A stretch of 9,666 nt of DNA from Nitrospirota bacterium (GCA_029859385.1 JAOUDF010000093.1:1-9666), one strand, 5' to 3'; shown: positions 1 to 6,370, numbered from the stretch's first letter. Numbers and translations: made by a program. The notes: a model not told the origin generated them from the sequence alone.

Positions 1-1
1 C

Positions 2-535
2 AAGACCGCCGACCTGAGTGATGCGAGACGTCATGAGCTGGCAGCAGGGCAGCACCCTTTCGCCATCATCGTCAGCTGTTCCGACTCCCGCGTTCCGCCC
101 GAGCATGTCTTTGACCAGGGGCTTGGTGATCTGTTCGTCATCCGCGTGGCAGGCAACGTAGTGGAGCCGGTGGAACTGGGCAGCATAGAATACGCTGCGG
201 AGCACCTGCACACCAAGCTGATCGTGGTATTGGGGCATGAGAAGTGTGGTGCGGTCAAGGCCGCCATCGACACCGGTGGACATGCGCCTGGCAATATCGG
301 CGCCATCCTCAAGAATATTGCTCCCGCGGTAAAGGAAGTGCAGAAGACCTCGACCGCCACCGGTGACGAGTTTGTCAATGCCTGCGTGCAGGCAAACGCG
401 CACAAGACCGCCGCCGACCTGGTGAAGAAGAGCAAGGTGCTGGCTCACATGGAGCACGAGGGCGAGATCAAGATCGTCGTGGCTGAGTATATGCTGGGTA
501 CCGGCGAGGTAGAATTCCTGGACGAGCACGAGTAA
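2..535 (+). CDS. Beta-class carbonic anhydrase, 5' end outside window
   Basis: Zinc enzyme for reversible hydration of CO2 to bicarbonate, expected in the cytoplasm. The open frame runs in from the left edge; 177 residues are visible. The family signature is clear: a C-S-D-S-R-V-P motif with zinc ligand Cys26 and the Asp28-Arg30 dyad (visible numbering), a G-D-L-F-x-x-R-x-A-G-N block around residues 43-53, and the second zinc motif G-H-E-K-C-G with His79 and Cys82. All expected metal ligands of the beta class are present, so the enzyme looks intact. Usual bacterial members are about 200-220 residues, so roughly 25-40 N-terminal residues are missing beyond the window. The first in-frame ATG at 146 lies after the first zinc motif and cannot be the real start. 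A strong terminator follows, so this gene ends its transcript. Which physiological role (bicarbonate for carboxylases, pH) is not visible here. Confidence 0.95.
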   Translation, partial: KTADLSDARRHELAAGQHPFAIIVSCSDSRVPPEHVFDQGLGDLFVIRVAGNVVEPVELGSIEYAAEHLHTKLIVVLGHEKCGAVKAAIDTGGHAPGNIGAILKNIAPAVKEVQKTSTATGDEFVNACVQANAHKTAADLVKKSKVLAHMEHEGEIKIVVAEYMLGTGEVEFLDEHE

Positions 536-567
536 AGGCAGTCTGGCGGATTACTACAAAATAACAG

Positions 568-607
568 GATGGTCTGGAACCATAAAGCTCCAGACCATCT
601 TTTTTTT
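568..607 (+). terminator. Intrinsic terminator after the carbonic anhydrase gene
   Basis: Perfect 11-bp stem (568-578 with 589-599, 5' arm GATGGTCTGGA) with a 10-nt loop, followed directly by eight T residues (600-607). It starts 33 bases after the carbonic anhydrase stop codon and separates that gene from the next operon. The T-run is only on the + strand side, so it acts in that direction. Confidence 0.92.
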
Positions 608-673
608 CGGGGATAGCAATCCGCTGTCATCATTCATTTCCTGGGATGTGGTGCGGAAACTCCAATAAACCGT

Positions 674-702
674 TTGACAATCTCGACCCGACTCATTAGT
701 TT
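674..702 (+). promoter_or_regulatory. Predicted sigma-70 promoter of the oxidase-like/dehydrogenase operon
   Basis: A perfect TTGACA (674-679), a 17-bp spacer and a weaker -10 TAGTTT (697-702). Only seven bases separate the -10 box from the ATG at 710, so transcription would start at or within a few bases of the start codon. No Shine-Dalgarno sequence precedes that ATG, which fits a leaderless message. The -35 is strong evidence; the -10 matches the consensus at only three of six positions, so the exact start is uncertain. Confidence 0.55.
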
Positions 703-709
703 TACCCGC

Positions 710-1123
710 ATGGAACAGCCCGACTTCTATCTTCGCTTCGTTTACACCGCCGTTGGCTTTCTCGTCGCGGGACCGGCCTTCGGCATGCTCATGGCCTTAA
801 AGCGCCGGGAATGGGTGCTGCGGCTGGTGCCCACCCACACCCATTTCAACCTGCTGGGCTGGGTGAACCTGTCGCTGTGCGGTCTTGCCTACTTCGCTGT
901 CTTTAACATCTACGGCTACCGCCTCTACAGCCCGCTGCTGGTAAATGTACACTACTGGCTCGCCATCCTCGGAATGGTGGGGATGGCTGCCTTCTGGTTC
1001 GGCAGCCGCTGGCCCAAGAGTCCGATTCCTGTCTGGGGCATCTGGGTATTCGGCGCGGTGCAAGCCTTTTCATCGTTCATCTTTGTCTTCAACATCGTAA
1101 AAAGCGTATCCGGAGGAAGCTGA
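710..1123 (+). CDS. Short membrane protein like the N-terminal part of heme-copper oxidase subunit I (copy 1)
   Basis: 137 residues, almost entirely membrane-embedded, with four likely helices at about 8-30, 42-66, 77-98 and 106-129. Helix 2 opens with P-T-H-T-H-F-N-L-L-G-W-V (His43, His45), which resembles the helix-2 region holding a low-spin heme ligand in NorB and cbb3 subunit I. The true subunit I has 12 or more helices; helices that would carry the second heme ligand and the copper ligands are absent, so this is not an oxidase catalytic subunit by itself. The next gene is a clear paralog. Start: ATG at 710 is preferred. An in-frame TTG at 674 exists, but it is the first base of a consensus -35 box and would add a non-conserved 12-residue tail. 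Function is unknown; heme binding, quinone contact or sensing of O2/NO are possibilities only. First gene of a three-gene unit with one base between it and the next. Confidence 0.8.
   Translation: MEQPDFYLRFVYTAVGFLVAGPAFGMLMALKRREWVLRLVPTHTHFNLLGWVNLSLCGLAYFAVFNIYGYRLYSPLLVNVHYWLAILGMVGMAAFWFGSRWPKSPIPVWGIWVFGAVQAFSSFIFVFNIVKSVSGGS
1112..1116 (+). promoter_or_regulatory. Ribosome binding site deciding a GTG start
   Basis: GGAGG inside the last codons of copy 1, eight bases before the GTG at 1125. It supports GTG rather than a later ATG as the start of copy 2 and shows the two genes are translated as neighbours on one message. Confidence 0.8.
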
Positions 1124-1124
1124 C

Positions 1125-1559
1125 GTGGAACCGTTTCTCAAACCCTATCTCTGCGCATCGATGATCTATCTGCTGGCCGGGTCGTTTCTGGGGATGCTGA
1201 TGGCCTTCCGGCGGGGCCGCCTCATGTCGGCTACCCCGGCCCACGCCCATATCAACCTGGTAGGATGGGTCTCCAACATGGTCTTCTTCCTGGCCTATGC
1301 CTTTCTCCTTAAATCATCCGGTGCCCGGCTCTACAGCGAGACGCTGGCGGTCATCCAGTTCTGGGCGGGAAACCTGGGGCTCATCGGCATGGCCGGTTCC
1401 ATGTATATCTATCGCTCGTGGAAAAACCGGATGGCCCTGGCCAAGCAGCCGACGCCCGGTTCGGCCTTTCAGCAGATGTCGGTATGGATGTGCGGGGCGC
1501 TGGTGATGTTCTCGTTCTTTCTCTTTTTCCTCAATATGGTGAAAAGCCTCAATGGATAA
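1125..1559 (+). CDS. Short membrane protein like the N-terminal part of heme-copper oxidase subunit I (copy 2)
   Basis: 144 residues, four likely helices (about 10-28, 42-62, 73-95, 116-139). It is a paralog of the preceding gene: both share L-x-A-G-x-x-x-G-M-L-M-A in helix 1, H-x-H-x-N-L-x-G-W-V at the start of helix 2 (His40, His42 here), R-L-Y-S, G-x-x-G-M-A in helix 3, and an F-x-x-N-x-V-K-S end. Sequences between these motifs have diverged well, so the duplication is old. It differs from copy 1 by a polar cytoplasmic-looking loop before helix 4 (about residues 99-115). Like copy 1 it holds the single histidine motif but none of the later metal-ligand helices of a full oxidase subunit I. 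Start GTG has a GGAGG eight bases upstream. Its last 8 bases overlap the dehydrogenase start. The pair probably forms a heterodimer or heteromer; the job is unknown. Confidence 0.8.
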   Translation: MEPFLKPYLCASMIYLLAGSFLGMLMAFRRGRLMSATPAHAHINLVGWVSNMVFFLAYAFLLKSSGARLYSETLAVIQFWAGNLGLIGMAGSMYIYRSWKNRMALAKQPTPGSAFQQMSVWMCGALVMFSFFLFFLNMVKSLNG

Positions 1560-2742
1560 CTTCGAATTTCATCTTCCCACGCGCATCATCTTCGGCAATG
1601 GCTCATTCTCTAAATTCGCGGCCGAGACGGCGCGCGTTGCCCAAAAAGTCATCCTGGTTACCGGCCGTGGCTCGGTGCGGCAGCTAGGTTTGCTGGATAA
1701 GGCTTTGCAACTGCTGGAGAGGGCGAAGGTCGAGGTCGTCATTTTCGACCGGATCGAGCCGAACCCTCGCGCCCATACCATCGATGAAGGGGCGGCAATA
1801 GCCGGCGCGGAAAAGTGTGGCGCAGTTGTCGCCCTGGGCGGGGGAAGCGCCATGGACGCCGCCAAGGGGATCGCCCTAGTAGCGGCATCGGGCGGATCGG
1901 TGTGGGACTATGTTCGAAAAGGGCCGGGCATTATGAGACCATTATCCTCGGCCCTGCCGATCATAACCGTGCCGACAATTGCCGCGACAGGATCCGAAGC
2001 CAATTCGGGCGCGGTGATTACCAATGAGGCTACGAAAGAGAAGGGAGTTATCTTCGGTAAGCCGCTCTATCCCGTGACCGCCGTCATCGACCCGGCCCTC
2101 ACCGCAAGCCTTCCACCAAACCTCACCGCTGACGGCGGCGTCGATATTCTCTGTCATTTACTGGAGAGCTACTTTACCGGCAACAACGAATCCCCCATCC
2201 AGGACCGCATCACCGAGTCGATCGCCCGGGTAGTGATAGAAGAAACTCCGAAAGCAGTGCGGAATGGAGGCGACCTGTCGGCCAGGGCCAACCTGTCGTG
2301 GGCCAGCACCCTCGCCTTGTCGGGTATTCCAGAATCAGGCCGGATGGGAAGCTTTCCACTGCACGGGATCGAGCATTCCCTGAGCGGCCACTACGACATA
2401 AGTCACGGCCGCGGCCTCGCCATACTGCTGCCCGTCCTCATGGACTACACCTGTGCAAAGAGGCCTGAGCGGTATACACAGCTTGGGGAACGGGTTTTTG
2501 GACTGGATTTGTCGGGCGCCACTCCCGAGGAGGGGGCGCGACAAAGCATTGCCGTTATGAGGCAATGGCTGGAAGGCCTGGGGATCGAACTGACGCTGCG
2601 ATCACTGGGGATCAACGAAGAACGGTTTGAACAGATGGCGAACGATGCACTGCGGCTCTACGGCAGGGGGAAGGACTTTCTGGAGAACCCGAGACCGCTC
2701 TACAAAGACGACATCATCGCCATCTTCCGGGCGGCTCTCTAG
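1552..2742 (+). CDS. Iron-containing alcohol dehydrogenase, butanol-dehydrogenase (BdhA) type
   Basis: 396 residues, full length for the group III (iron-activated) alcohol dehydrogenases, cytoplasmic. The N-terminal domain has the nucleotide-binding block G-G-G-S-A-M-D-A-A-K (96-105) and T-x-A-A-T-G-S-E (142-149). The C-terminal domain shows the metal ligands Asp198, His202, His271 and His285; the spacing of 4, 69 and 14 residues is that expected for butanol dehydrogenases. H-G-x-E-H-x-L-S-G-x-Y-D (271-282) also fits that branch. At the position where the NAD-specific FucO has an aspartate (V-T-D) this protein has glycine (V-T-G, 36-38), which suggests NADP(H) use; that is inference. Substrate probably a primary alcohol/aldehyde, not identifiable. 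The ATG at 1552 overlaps the stop of the upstream membrane gene in ATGGATAA, so translation is coupled and the dehydrogenase belongs to that operon. No terminator is visible after it. Confidence 0.93.
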   Translation: MDNFEFHLPTRIIFGNGSFSKFAAETARVAQKVILVTGRGSVRQLGLLDKALQLLERAKVEVVIFDRIEPNPRAHTIDEGAAIAGAEKCGAVVALGGGSAMDAAKGIALVAASGGSVWDYVRKGPGIMRPLSSALPIITVPTIAATGSEANSGAVITNEATKEKGVIFGKPLYPVTAVIDPALTASLPPNLTADGGVDILCHLLESYFTGNNESPIQDRITESIARVVIEETPKAVRNGGDLSARANLSWASTLALSGIPESGRMGSFPLHGIEHSLSGHYDISHGRGLAILLPVLMDYTCAKRPERYTQLGERVFGLDLSGATPEEGARQSIAVMRQWLEGLGIELTLRSLGINEERFEQMANDALRLYGRGKDFLENPRPLYKDDIIAIFRAAL

Positions 2743-2772
2743 CTATCAAACCAGGCGATTTACGACTTCTCT

Positions 2773-4458
2773 TCAAATACCTCTGTACCCTGTCGGGCCT
2801 GTCGAATCATCATACCGCCCCATGCTGGCCTCGTCGCCATTATGGGAGGATGCACTGCTACTGCCACTCTGCTGGAACGGGATGGTAATGGTAAATCTCG
2901 TCCCATTTCCCTCATCGCTGCTCACCGCAATATTCCCCTGGTGACTATCAATATACCCCTTGCACATGGCAAGCCCAAGGCCCATCCCGTGCCCTACCTC
3001 CTTGGTAGTATAGAAGGGATCGAAAATCTTGGGCAATATATCTTTGGACATGCCGCATCCGTTGTCTTCAATCTCTACCACCGCCCCGCCATTGACCGCA
3101 TTACTTCGCAGGGTGATTCTGCCGCTATGAGGGGGAACAGCCTCCATCGCATTCATCAAAAGACTCACAATCACCTGCCGCATCTTGCCGCCATCACATA
3201 CCACCGGCTTGGCACTCAGCGTCTCATTCAGCTCCTTGATTACTTCAATGTTTTTCTCTCTCAGTTGCGCCGAGGTAAGGTGCAAGGCGTCTTCCAGCAG
3301 GTCATTAATATTTTCACTGCCCATCACCACATCCCCCTGCCGGGCATATGACTTGAGCGCTGAGACTATGCGGGCGCAACGCCATCCCGAATCGCATATT
3401 CTCTGCAGAGCCTTCAGTGCCTTTTCATTATTAAACCTCCCCGCTTCTATATCCCGGATCAACCCTTCGGCATAGCCGATTATCCCGGAAAGCGGGTTGT
3501 TGATCTCGTGGGCCACTCCGGCTGCCAGGGTCCCCATGCTGCTGCTCTTTTCCATCCGAATCAAAGCCTCTTGCGCCACCTTGAGTTGTTGCATGGCCTG
3601 CTCCAGTTGAACATAATTTTCTCTCAGTTCTTCCTGGCTCGCTATAAGCTCTTCATTCGTCGCGGTCAACTCCTGGGTCCTCTCCTGCACCTTTCTATCG
3701 AGGGTATAGTAAAGGTCTTTCAGTTTCGCCGCCATGTCGTTGAGGGCTCGGGCCAGCGCGCCTATTTCATCACGGCCCGTAAGCAGGCCTGGAAATGCGA
3801 TCCTGGCATCGAGGTCGCCGCCGCCAAGGCGGACGGCAAAATGGTCGACCTCGCGAAGGGGCGCCAATATCCTTTTTCTCGTGAAGACTATGAGCCCGGC
3901 GAAGGCCGCCACTACTATCCCGAGAGATACGCCGTCAAGTTTCAGGTCCGACAGAAGTTTCTCCTTCTGGGCCTGCTCCAGCAGCCCTACAGCCTTGTGT
4001 ATCTCCGTGACAAGAGCATCACACTGGTGACGGAGGTCGGTTATCGACGCATTGGCATGGCGGAGAGCAATCTCCTGATAAACCTTTGCCTTGTAATTTT
4101 GCCAGCCGACCTCGACCGAATCCAGCTGCCTCAGGAAAGACGCTGACGTAGTGGACGCCTGATGGAGGCCCAGCTCAAGATCGCCATGCCTCAATCCTTC
4201 CACTATCTGCTCCACCAAGGCAACTTCGCCATCGATTTCCCGACGGATTGCCGTTTTTTCGTCGACCGACTCTGTATCGAGATAATCATGGACCAGAATA
4301 ACAACCCGGTTGGCCCTGTACCTCATGCTGCCCGCCAGGTTCATGGCGGTGGAATCGTCCTTGAGATTGTAAAATTCCAGAAGATGCATAGTTACCACCA
4401 CCGTAAGGACGGCAGCGATAACAAAGAGGAGGCTGAAAAGGCGGGTTCTCAGGGTCAT
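2773..4458 (-). CDS. Membrane sensor histidine kinase with NarX/PilJ-like periplasmic domain
   Basis: 561 residues. Order: cytoplasmic N-tip, TM1 (about 8-24), periplasmic helical sensor (25-175), TM2 (176-193), HAMP (194-250), coiled coil (250-300), HisKA with phosphoacceptor His317 in A-H-E-I-N-N-P, and HATPase_c with N-box L-M-N-A-M-E-A (434-440), G1 D-N-G-C-G-M (465-470), F-box F-D-P-F-Y-T-T-K (479-486) and G2 G-H-G-M-G-L-G-L (489-496). All catalytic motifs are intact. The start of the sensor reads N-L-A-G-S-M-R-x-R-x-N-R (40-51), which lines up with the NarX P-box N-x-A-G-S-L-R-M-Q-S-Y-R that binds nitrate. After residue 530 comes a Ser/Gly-rich 31-residue tail with no domain. No response regulator lies nearby, so the partner is unknown. 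No Shine-Dalgarno site precedes the ATG. Convergent with the dehydrogenase, 30 bases apart. Confidence 0.9.
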   Translation of the reverse strand: MTLRTRLFSLLFVIAAVLTVVVTMHLLEFYNLKDDSTAMNLAGSMRYRANRVVILVHDYLDTESVDEKTAIRREIDGEVALVEQIVEGLRHGDLELGLHQASTTSASFLRQLDSVEVGWQNYKAKVYQEIALRHANASITDLRHQCDALVTEIHKAVGLLEQAQKEKLLSDLKLDGVSLGIVVAAFAGLIVFTRKRILAPLREVDHFAVRLGGGDLDARIAFPGLLTGRDEIGALARALNDMAAKLKDLYYTLDRKVQERTQELTATNEELIASQEELRENYVQLEQAMQQLKVAQEALIRMEKSSSMGTLAAGVAHEINNPLSGIIGYAEGLIRDIEAGRFNNEKALKALQRICDSGWRCARIVSALKSYARQGDVVMGSENINDLLEDALHLTSAQLREKNIEVIKELNETLSAKPVVCDGGKMRQVIVSLLMNAMEAVPPHSGRITLRSNAVNGGAVVEIEDNGCGMSKDILPKIFDPFYTTKEVGHGMGLGLAMCKGYIDSHQGNIAVSSDEGNGTRFTITIPFQQSGSSSASSHNGDEASMGRYDDSTGPTGYRGI

Positions 4459-4503
4459 GGCAGGTTGAAATAAGTTATTTACCGATAAATCTTCAGCTTA
4501 TTA

Positions 4504-4532
4504 TCTATAGCAAACAGCAGGCTGTTTTTCAA
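4504..4532 (-). promoter_or_regulatory. Predicted sigma-70 promoter of the sensor kinase gene
   Basis: Read on the - strand: TTGAAA (4532-4527), 17-bp spacer, TATAGA (4509-4504). Five and four of six consensus matches. Predicted start near 4497, giving a leader of about 39 bases before the kinase ATG. Confidence 0.5.
4512..4527. repeat. Inverted repeat lying between -35 and -10 of the kinase promoter
   Basis: AAACAGC-AG-GCTGTTT: two perfect 7-bp arms around a 2-bp centre. It almost exactly fills the spacer of the predicted kinase promoter, the classic site for a dimeric repressor or a MerR-type activator. The regulator is not identified. Confidence 0.55.
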
Positions 4533-4621
4533 ATTATTTTATCGACATGGTGATTGCACTAAACAAAACCGCATTCATGCCGATAGATTTAATTAGCGCC
4601 CGAAGAACCCTCGATTTATGC

Positions 4622-4650
4622 TTGGCTTTACCGCCGTGATTTGCTATAAA
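4622..4650 (+). promoter_or_regulatory. Predicted sigma-70 promoter of the carboxypeptidase gene
   Basis: TTGGCT (4622-4627), 17-bp spacer, TATAAA (4645-4650). Four and five of six matches to consensus. A start near 4657 would give a leader of about 75 bases. The kinase-carboxypeptidase intergenic region (4459-4731) thus holds two divergent promoters, an inverted repeat and a possible short ORF; I see nothing else in it. Confidence 0.5.
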
Positions 4651-4687
4651 ATCTCCCGGGTCGCGGATTAAGCCAATTAATGCTCAT

Positions 4688-4735
4688 ATGGAACAAGCGT
4701 TATCGCCCTTGCCAAACGGACGGAGGACTTCATGA
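4688..4735 (+). CDS. Possible 15-codon leader ORF ending on the carboxypeptidase start
   Basis: ATG at 4688 opens a frame coding MEQALSPLPNGRRTS whose TGA stop (4733-4735) overlaps the carboxypeptidase ATG (4732-4734) as ATGA, and which runs through that gene's ribosome site. The arrangement would allow translational coupling, but the short ORF has no Shine-Dalgarno site of its own and may be chance. Low confidence. Confidence 0.2.
   Translation: MEQALSPLPNGRRTS
4722..4726 (+). promoter_or_regulatory. Ribosome binding site of the carboxypeptidase gene
   Basis: GGAGG five bases before ATG 4732. It favours this ATG over the second in-frame ATG at 4741. Confidence 0.75.
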
Positions 4736-5595
4736 AGTTCATGATCAGGTTTTTCCTTGCATTGTCTCTCTCCCTTCCAGTAGCTGCCGGCGCATATAAC
4801 ATACCGGTCACGGCAAAGGCTGCTATTATCGTAAATGCCGACAACGGCGAAGTACTCTGGGCCAAAAATCCGCACCTGAAGCTCCAACCCGCCAGCACCA
4901 CCAAGGTCCTCACAGGCATTGTCGCTCTTGAATATGCCTCCATGTCGCAAGTCTGCTCCGTCAGTGAACGAGCCGCCGGCACGCAAGCCTCCCGCATAAA
5001 CCTCCGACCCGGTGACGAGCTGCCTGTAAAGGACCTTATCTACGCTCTGCTGCTCAAATCAGCGAACGATTCCGCAGTGGTATTGGCCGAGAATATCGGT
5101 GGATCAATCAAGCAATTTGCCGCCATGATGAATGCCAAGGCTCGGGCCATCGGCGCCTTTGACAGCAATTTTGTCAACCCCCACGGCCTGACGGCGAGAG
5201 GACAGTACACCACCGCTTATGACCTTGCCCTGATGCTCCGGTACGCCATTCAGAAACCCGCATTCAAGGAAGTCGCGCTGACCAGAGAATATATGCTCGA
5301 CATGGACAACCGCCGCCCCGTAAGGATAAAGAATCACAACCGGCTGCTCTGGAAGGAAGAAGGCGCAGGGGCCGGCAAGACCGGCTATACGAGAGCGGCC
5401 CGTCACTGCTATGTCGGTGAAGTAACGAAAGACGGCGCCCATCTGATCGTGGCAATCCTTGGCAGCCGCACCCCCTGGCAGGATGTGGAACTCCTCATCG
5501 AAAGAGGAGCGGATGTATATGCTACTCATGCAACGGGGGCAACAAACGATATCAGGGCCGGCAGGGATACCCAGAAAAAAGGCAAAGCATCATAG
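4732..5595 (+). CDS. D-alanyl-D-alanine carboxypeptidase, peptidase S11 (DacA-like), short form
   Basis: Serine peptidase that removes the terminal D-alanine of peptidoglycan pentapeptides, acting in the periplasm. 287 residues: a signal peptide (Met1 to about Ala21, with V-A-A-G-A before the likely cleavage), then the catalytic domain with all three penicillin-binding motifs: S-T-T-K (Ser55 nucleophile, Lys58), S-A-N (110-112) and K-T-G (216-218). The region between them shows the F-V-N-P-H-G-L block (147-153) typical of S11. PBP5-type enzymes are about 400 residues with a C-terminal beta domain and an amphipathic membrane anchor; both are absent here, so this is the compact, probably soluble periplasmic form. 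Preceded by its own promoter and a good ribosome site; followed by a terminator, so it is monocistronic. Divergent from the sensor kinase, but no functional link is evident. Confidence 0.93.
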   Translation: MKFMIRFFLALSLSLPVAAGAYNIPVTAKAAIIVNADNGEVLWAKNPHLKLQPASTTKVLTGIVALEYASMSQVCSVSERAAGTQASRINLRPGDELPVKDLIYALLLKSANDSAVVLAENIGGSIKQFAAMMNAKARAIGAFDSNFVNPHGLTARGQYTTAYDLALMLRYAIQKPAFKEVALTREYMLDMDNRRPVRIKNHNRLLWKEEGAGAGKTGYTRAARHCYVGEVTKDGAHLIVAILGSRTPWQDVELLIERGADVYATHATGATNDIRAGRDTQKKGKAS

Positions 5596-5618
5596 CTTCT
5601 TGTACGGTTATCATAATA

Positions 5619-5657
5619 AAAAGAGCCGGCCACGCTGCATGCGCGACCGGCTCTTTT
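5619..5657. terminator. Bidirectional intrinsic terminator between convergent genes
   Basis: Perfect 11-bp stem, AAAAGAGCCGG (5619-5629) with CCGGCTCTTTT (5647-5657), loop of 17 bases. T-rich tails follow on both strands (TTTTCTTTTATT on +, TTTTTATTAT on -). It begins 24 bases after the carboxypeptidase stop and lies 25 bases beyond the FmdE-like stop, so it ends both transcripts. Confidence 0.9.
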
Positions 5658-5682
5658 CTTTTATTCTTATTGCACTCCGGCG

Positions 5683-6339
5683 TCAGCTCCCTGCAGGAAA
5701 CTGATAGCTCGCCTCGCGGATGGTGAAAAGCCCGTACTTGTCGCCCTCGCACAGTACGCGCCGCACATTCCCCTGCCACCCGCTCACGAAGGCATCCCTT
5801 TCCTCCTTCTTCGCCGTCCCCATGATGACCTTGGGCATCAGCGCCCCCATGGCCGGGTCCTGCGGCAGGCTGGAGTTGTCGTAGGAGATCGCCACGGTCT
5901 TGCCGTTATCGACCCTCTGGAAGATAAAGGTGTTGAACTCAAAGTGCTCCGTGTCGAAGATAAGACGATTGTACCGCTGGAAATTGCCGCGGAGCCCCTT
6001 GAAACCGGTCTCGCCCGCCGCACCGGTAATCAGCGAAATTACCTGTGACATGGGGCCATAAGCCAGGTCGGTGGGCTTGCCCATGACCGCCACGCGTACC
6101 TCGCCCCGTACCGGGGTCTCTTCGCCATAGAGGGCCTTGAGGGCGTGATAGGTAATCATATAGGCGCCCGAAACGGCACCGCACGAGTGACCGGCCATCT
6201 TGACCGCGTCGGCATAGGTAAAGATAAAATCCCCACCGGGCTCCATGGCCCCCAGGGCGTAGGCCAGCGGGTCCTTCAAACGGATAACCGGCGCCTCGTC
6301 AAAGAAACTCTGCTCCCACTTGCTTTGTCCTTCCGGCAT
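5683..6339 (-). CDS. FmdE-like protein (formylmethanofuran dehydrogenase subunit E family)
   Basis: 218 residues, no signal peptide or membrane helix, so cytoplasmic. The region F-T-Y-A-D-A-V-K-M-A-G-H-S-C-G-A-V-S-G-A-Y (40-60) resembles the FmdE motif with G-H-x-C-P-x-x-x-G, here with Gly in place of the usual Pro (His51, Cys53). It is followed by a helical stretch A-L-K-A-L-Y-G (66-72) and a G-A-A-G-E-T-G-F-K-G loop (106-115). FmdE-family proteins occur widely in bacteria with no methanogenesis, where their function is not settled; metal binding through the His-Cys pair is plausible. Another conserved-looking Cys is at 197. Start ATG has an excellent AAGGAGGT seven bases... upstream region at 6346-6353, the strongest ribosome site in the window. 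It has its own promoter and is followed by a terminator, so it is probably expressed independently of ligA. Family assignment from memory of motif, moderate confidence. Confidence 0.6.
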   Translation of the reverse strand: MPEGQSKWEQSFFDEAPVIRLKDPLAYALGAMEPGGDFIFTYADAVKMAGHSCGAVSGAYMITYHALKALYGEETPVRGEVRVAVMGKPTDLAYGPMSQVISLITGAAGETGFKGLRGNFQRYNRLIFDTEHFEFNTFIFQRVDNGKTVAISYDNSSLPQDPAMGALMPKVIMGTAKKEERDAFVSGWQGNVRRVLCEGDKYGLFTIREASYQFPAGS

Positions 6340-6345
6340 GATGCT

Positions 6346-6353
6346 ACCTCCTT
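6346..6353 (-). promoter_or_regulatory. Strong ribosome binding site of the FmdE-like gene
   Basis: AAGGAGGT on the - strand, six bases before the ATG at 6339. Its near-full complementarity to the 16S rRNA tail suggests high expression and fixes the start. Confidence 0.85.
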
Positions 6354-6370
6354 AAAACGGGTTAAAACGG
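6352..6370 (-). repeat. Short direct repeat in the FmdE-like gene leader
   Basis: CCGTTTTAA occurs twice with a 10-base period (+ strand TTAAAACGG at 6352-6360 and 6362-6370), between the predicted transcript start and the ribosome site, touching the latter. One helical turn of spacing would suit a tandem-binding regulator, but two copies of a 9-mer could be chance. Confidence 0.5.

Noticed and set aside
31..435. 134-residue open frame on the - strand opposite the carbonic anhydrase
   Set aside because: Ser/Thr/Ala-rich shadow of a gene with all catalytic residues on the other strand.
674..709. TTG start for the first oxidase-like gene
   Set aside because: The TTG is part of a consensus -35 box, has no ribosome site, and the added residues are polar and not matched in the paralog.
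3508..4146. 212-residue open frame on the + strand opposite the sensor kinase
   Set aside because: Lies wholly within HAMP-to-HisKA coding sequence of the kinase, with no family pattern and no ribosome site; antisense shadow.
4622..4645. Possible sigma-54 promoter (TTGGC...TTGC) before the carboxypeptidase gene
   Set aside because: The GG and GC elements are about 19 bases apart rather than the required -24/-12 spacing; the sigma-70 reading fits better.
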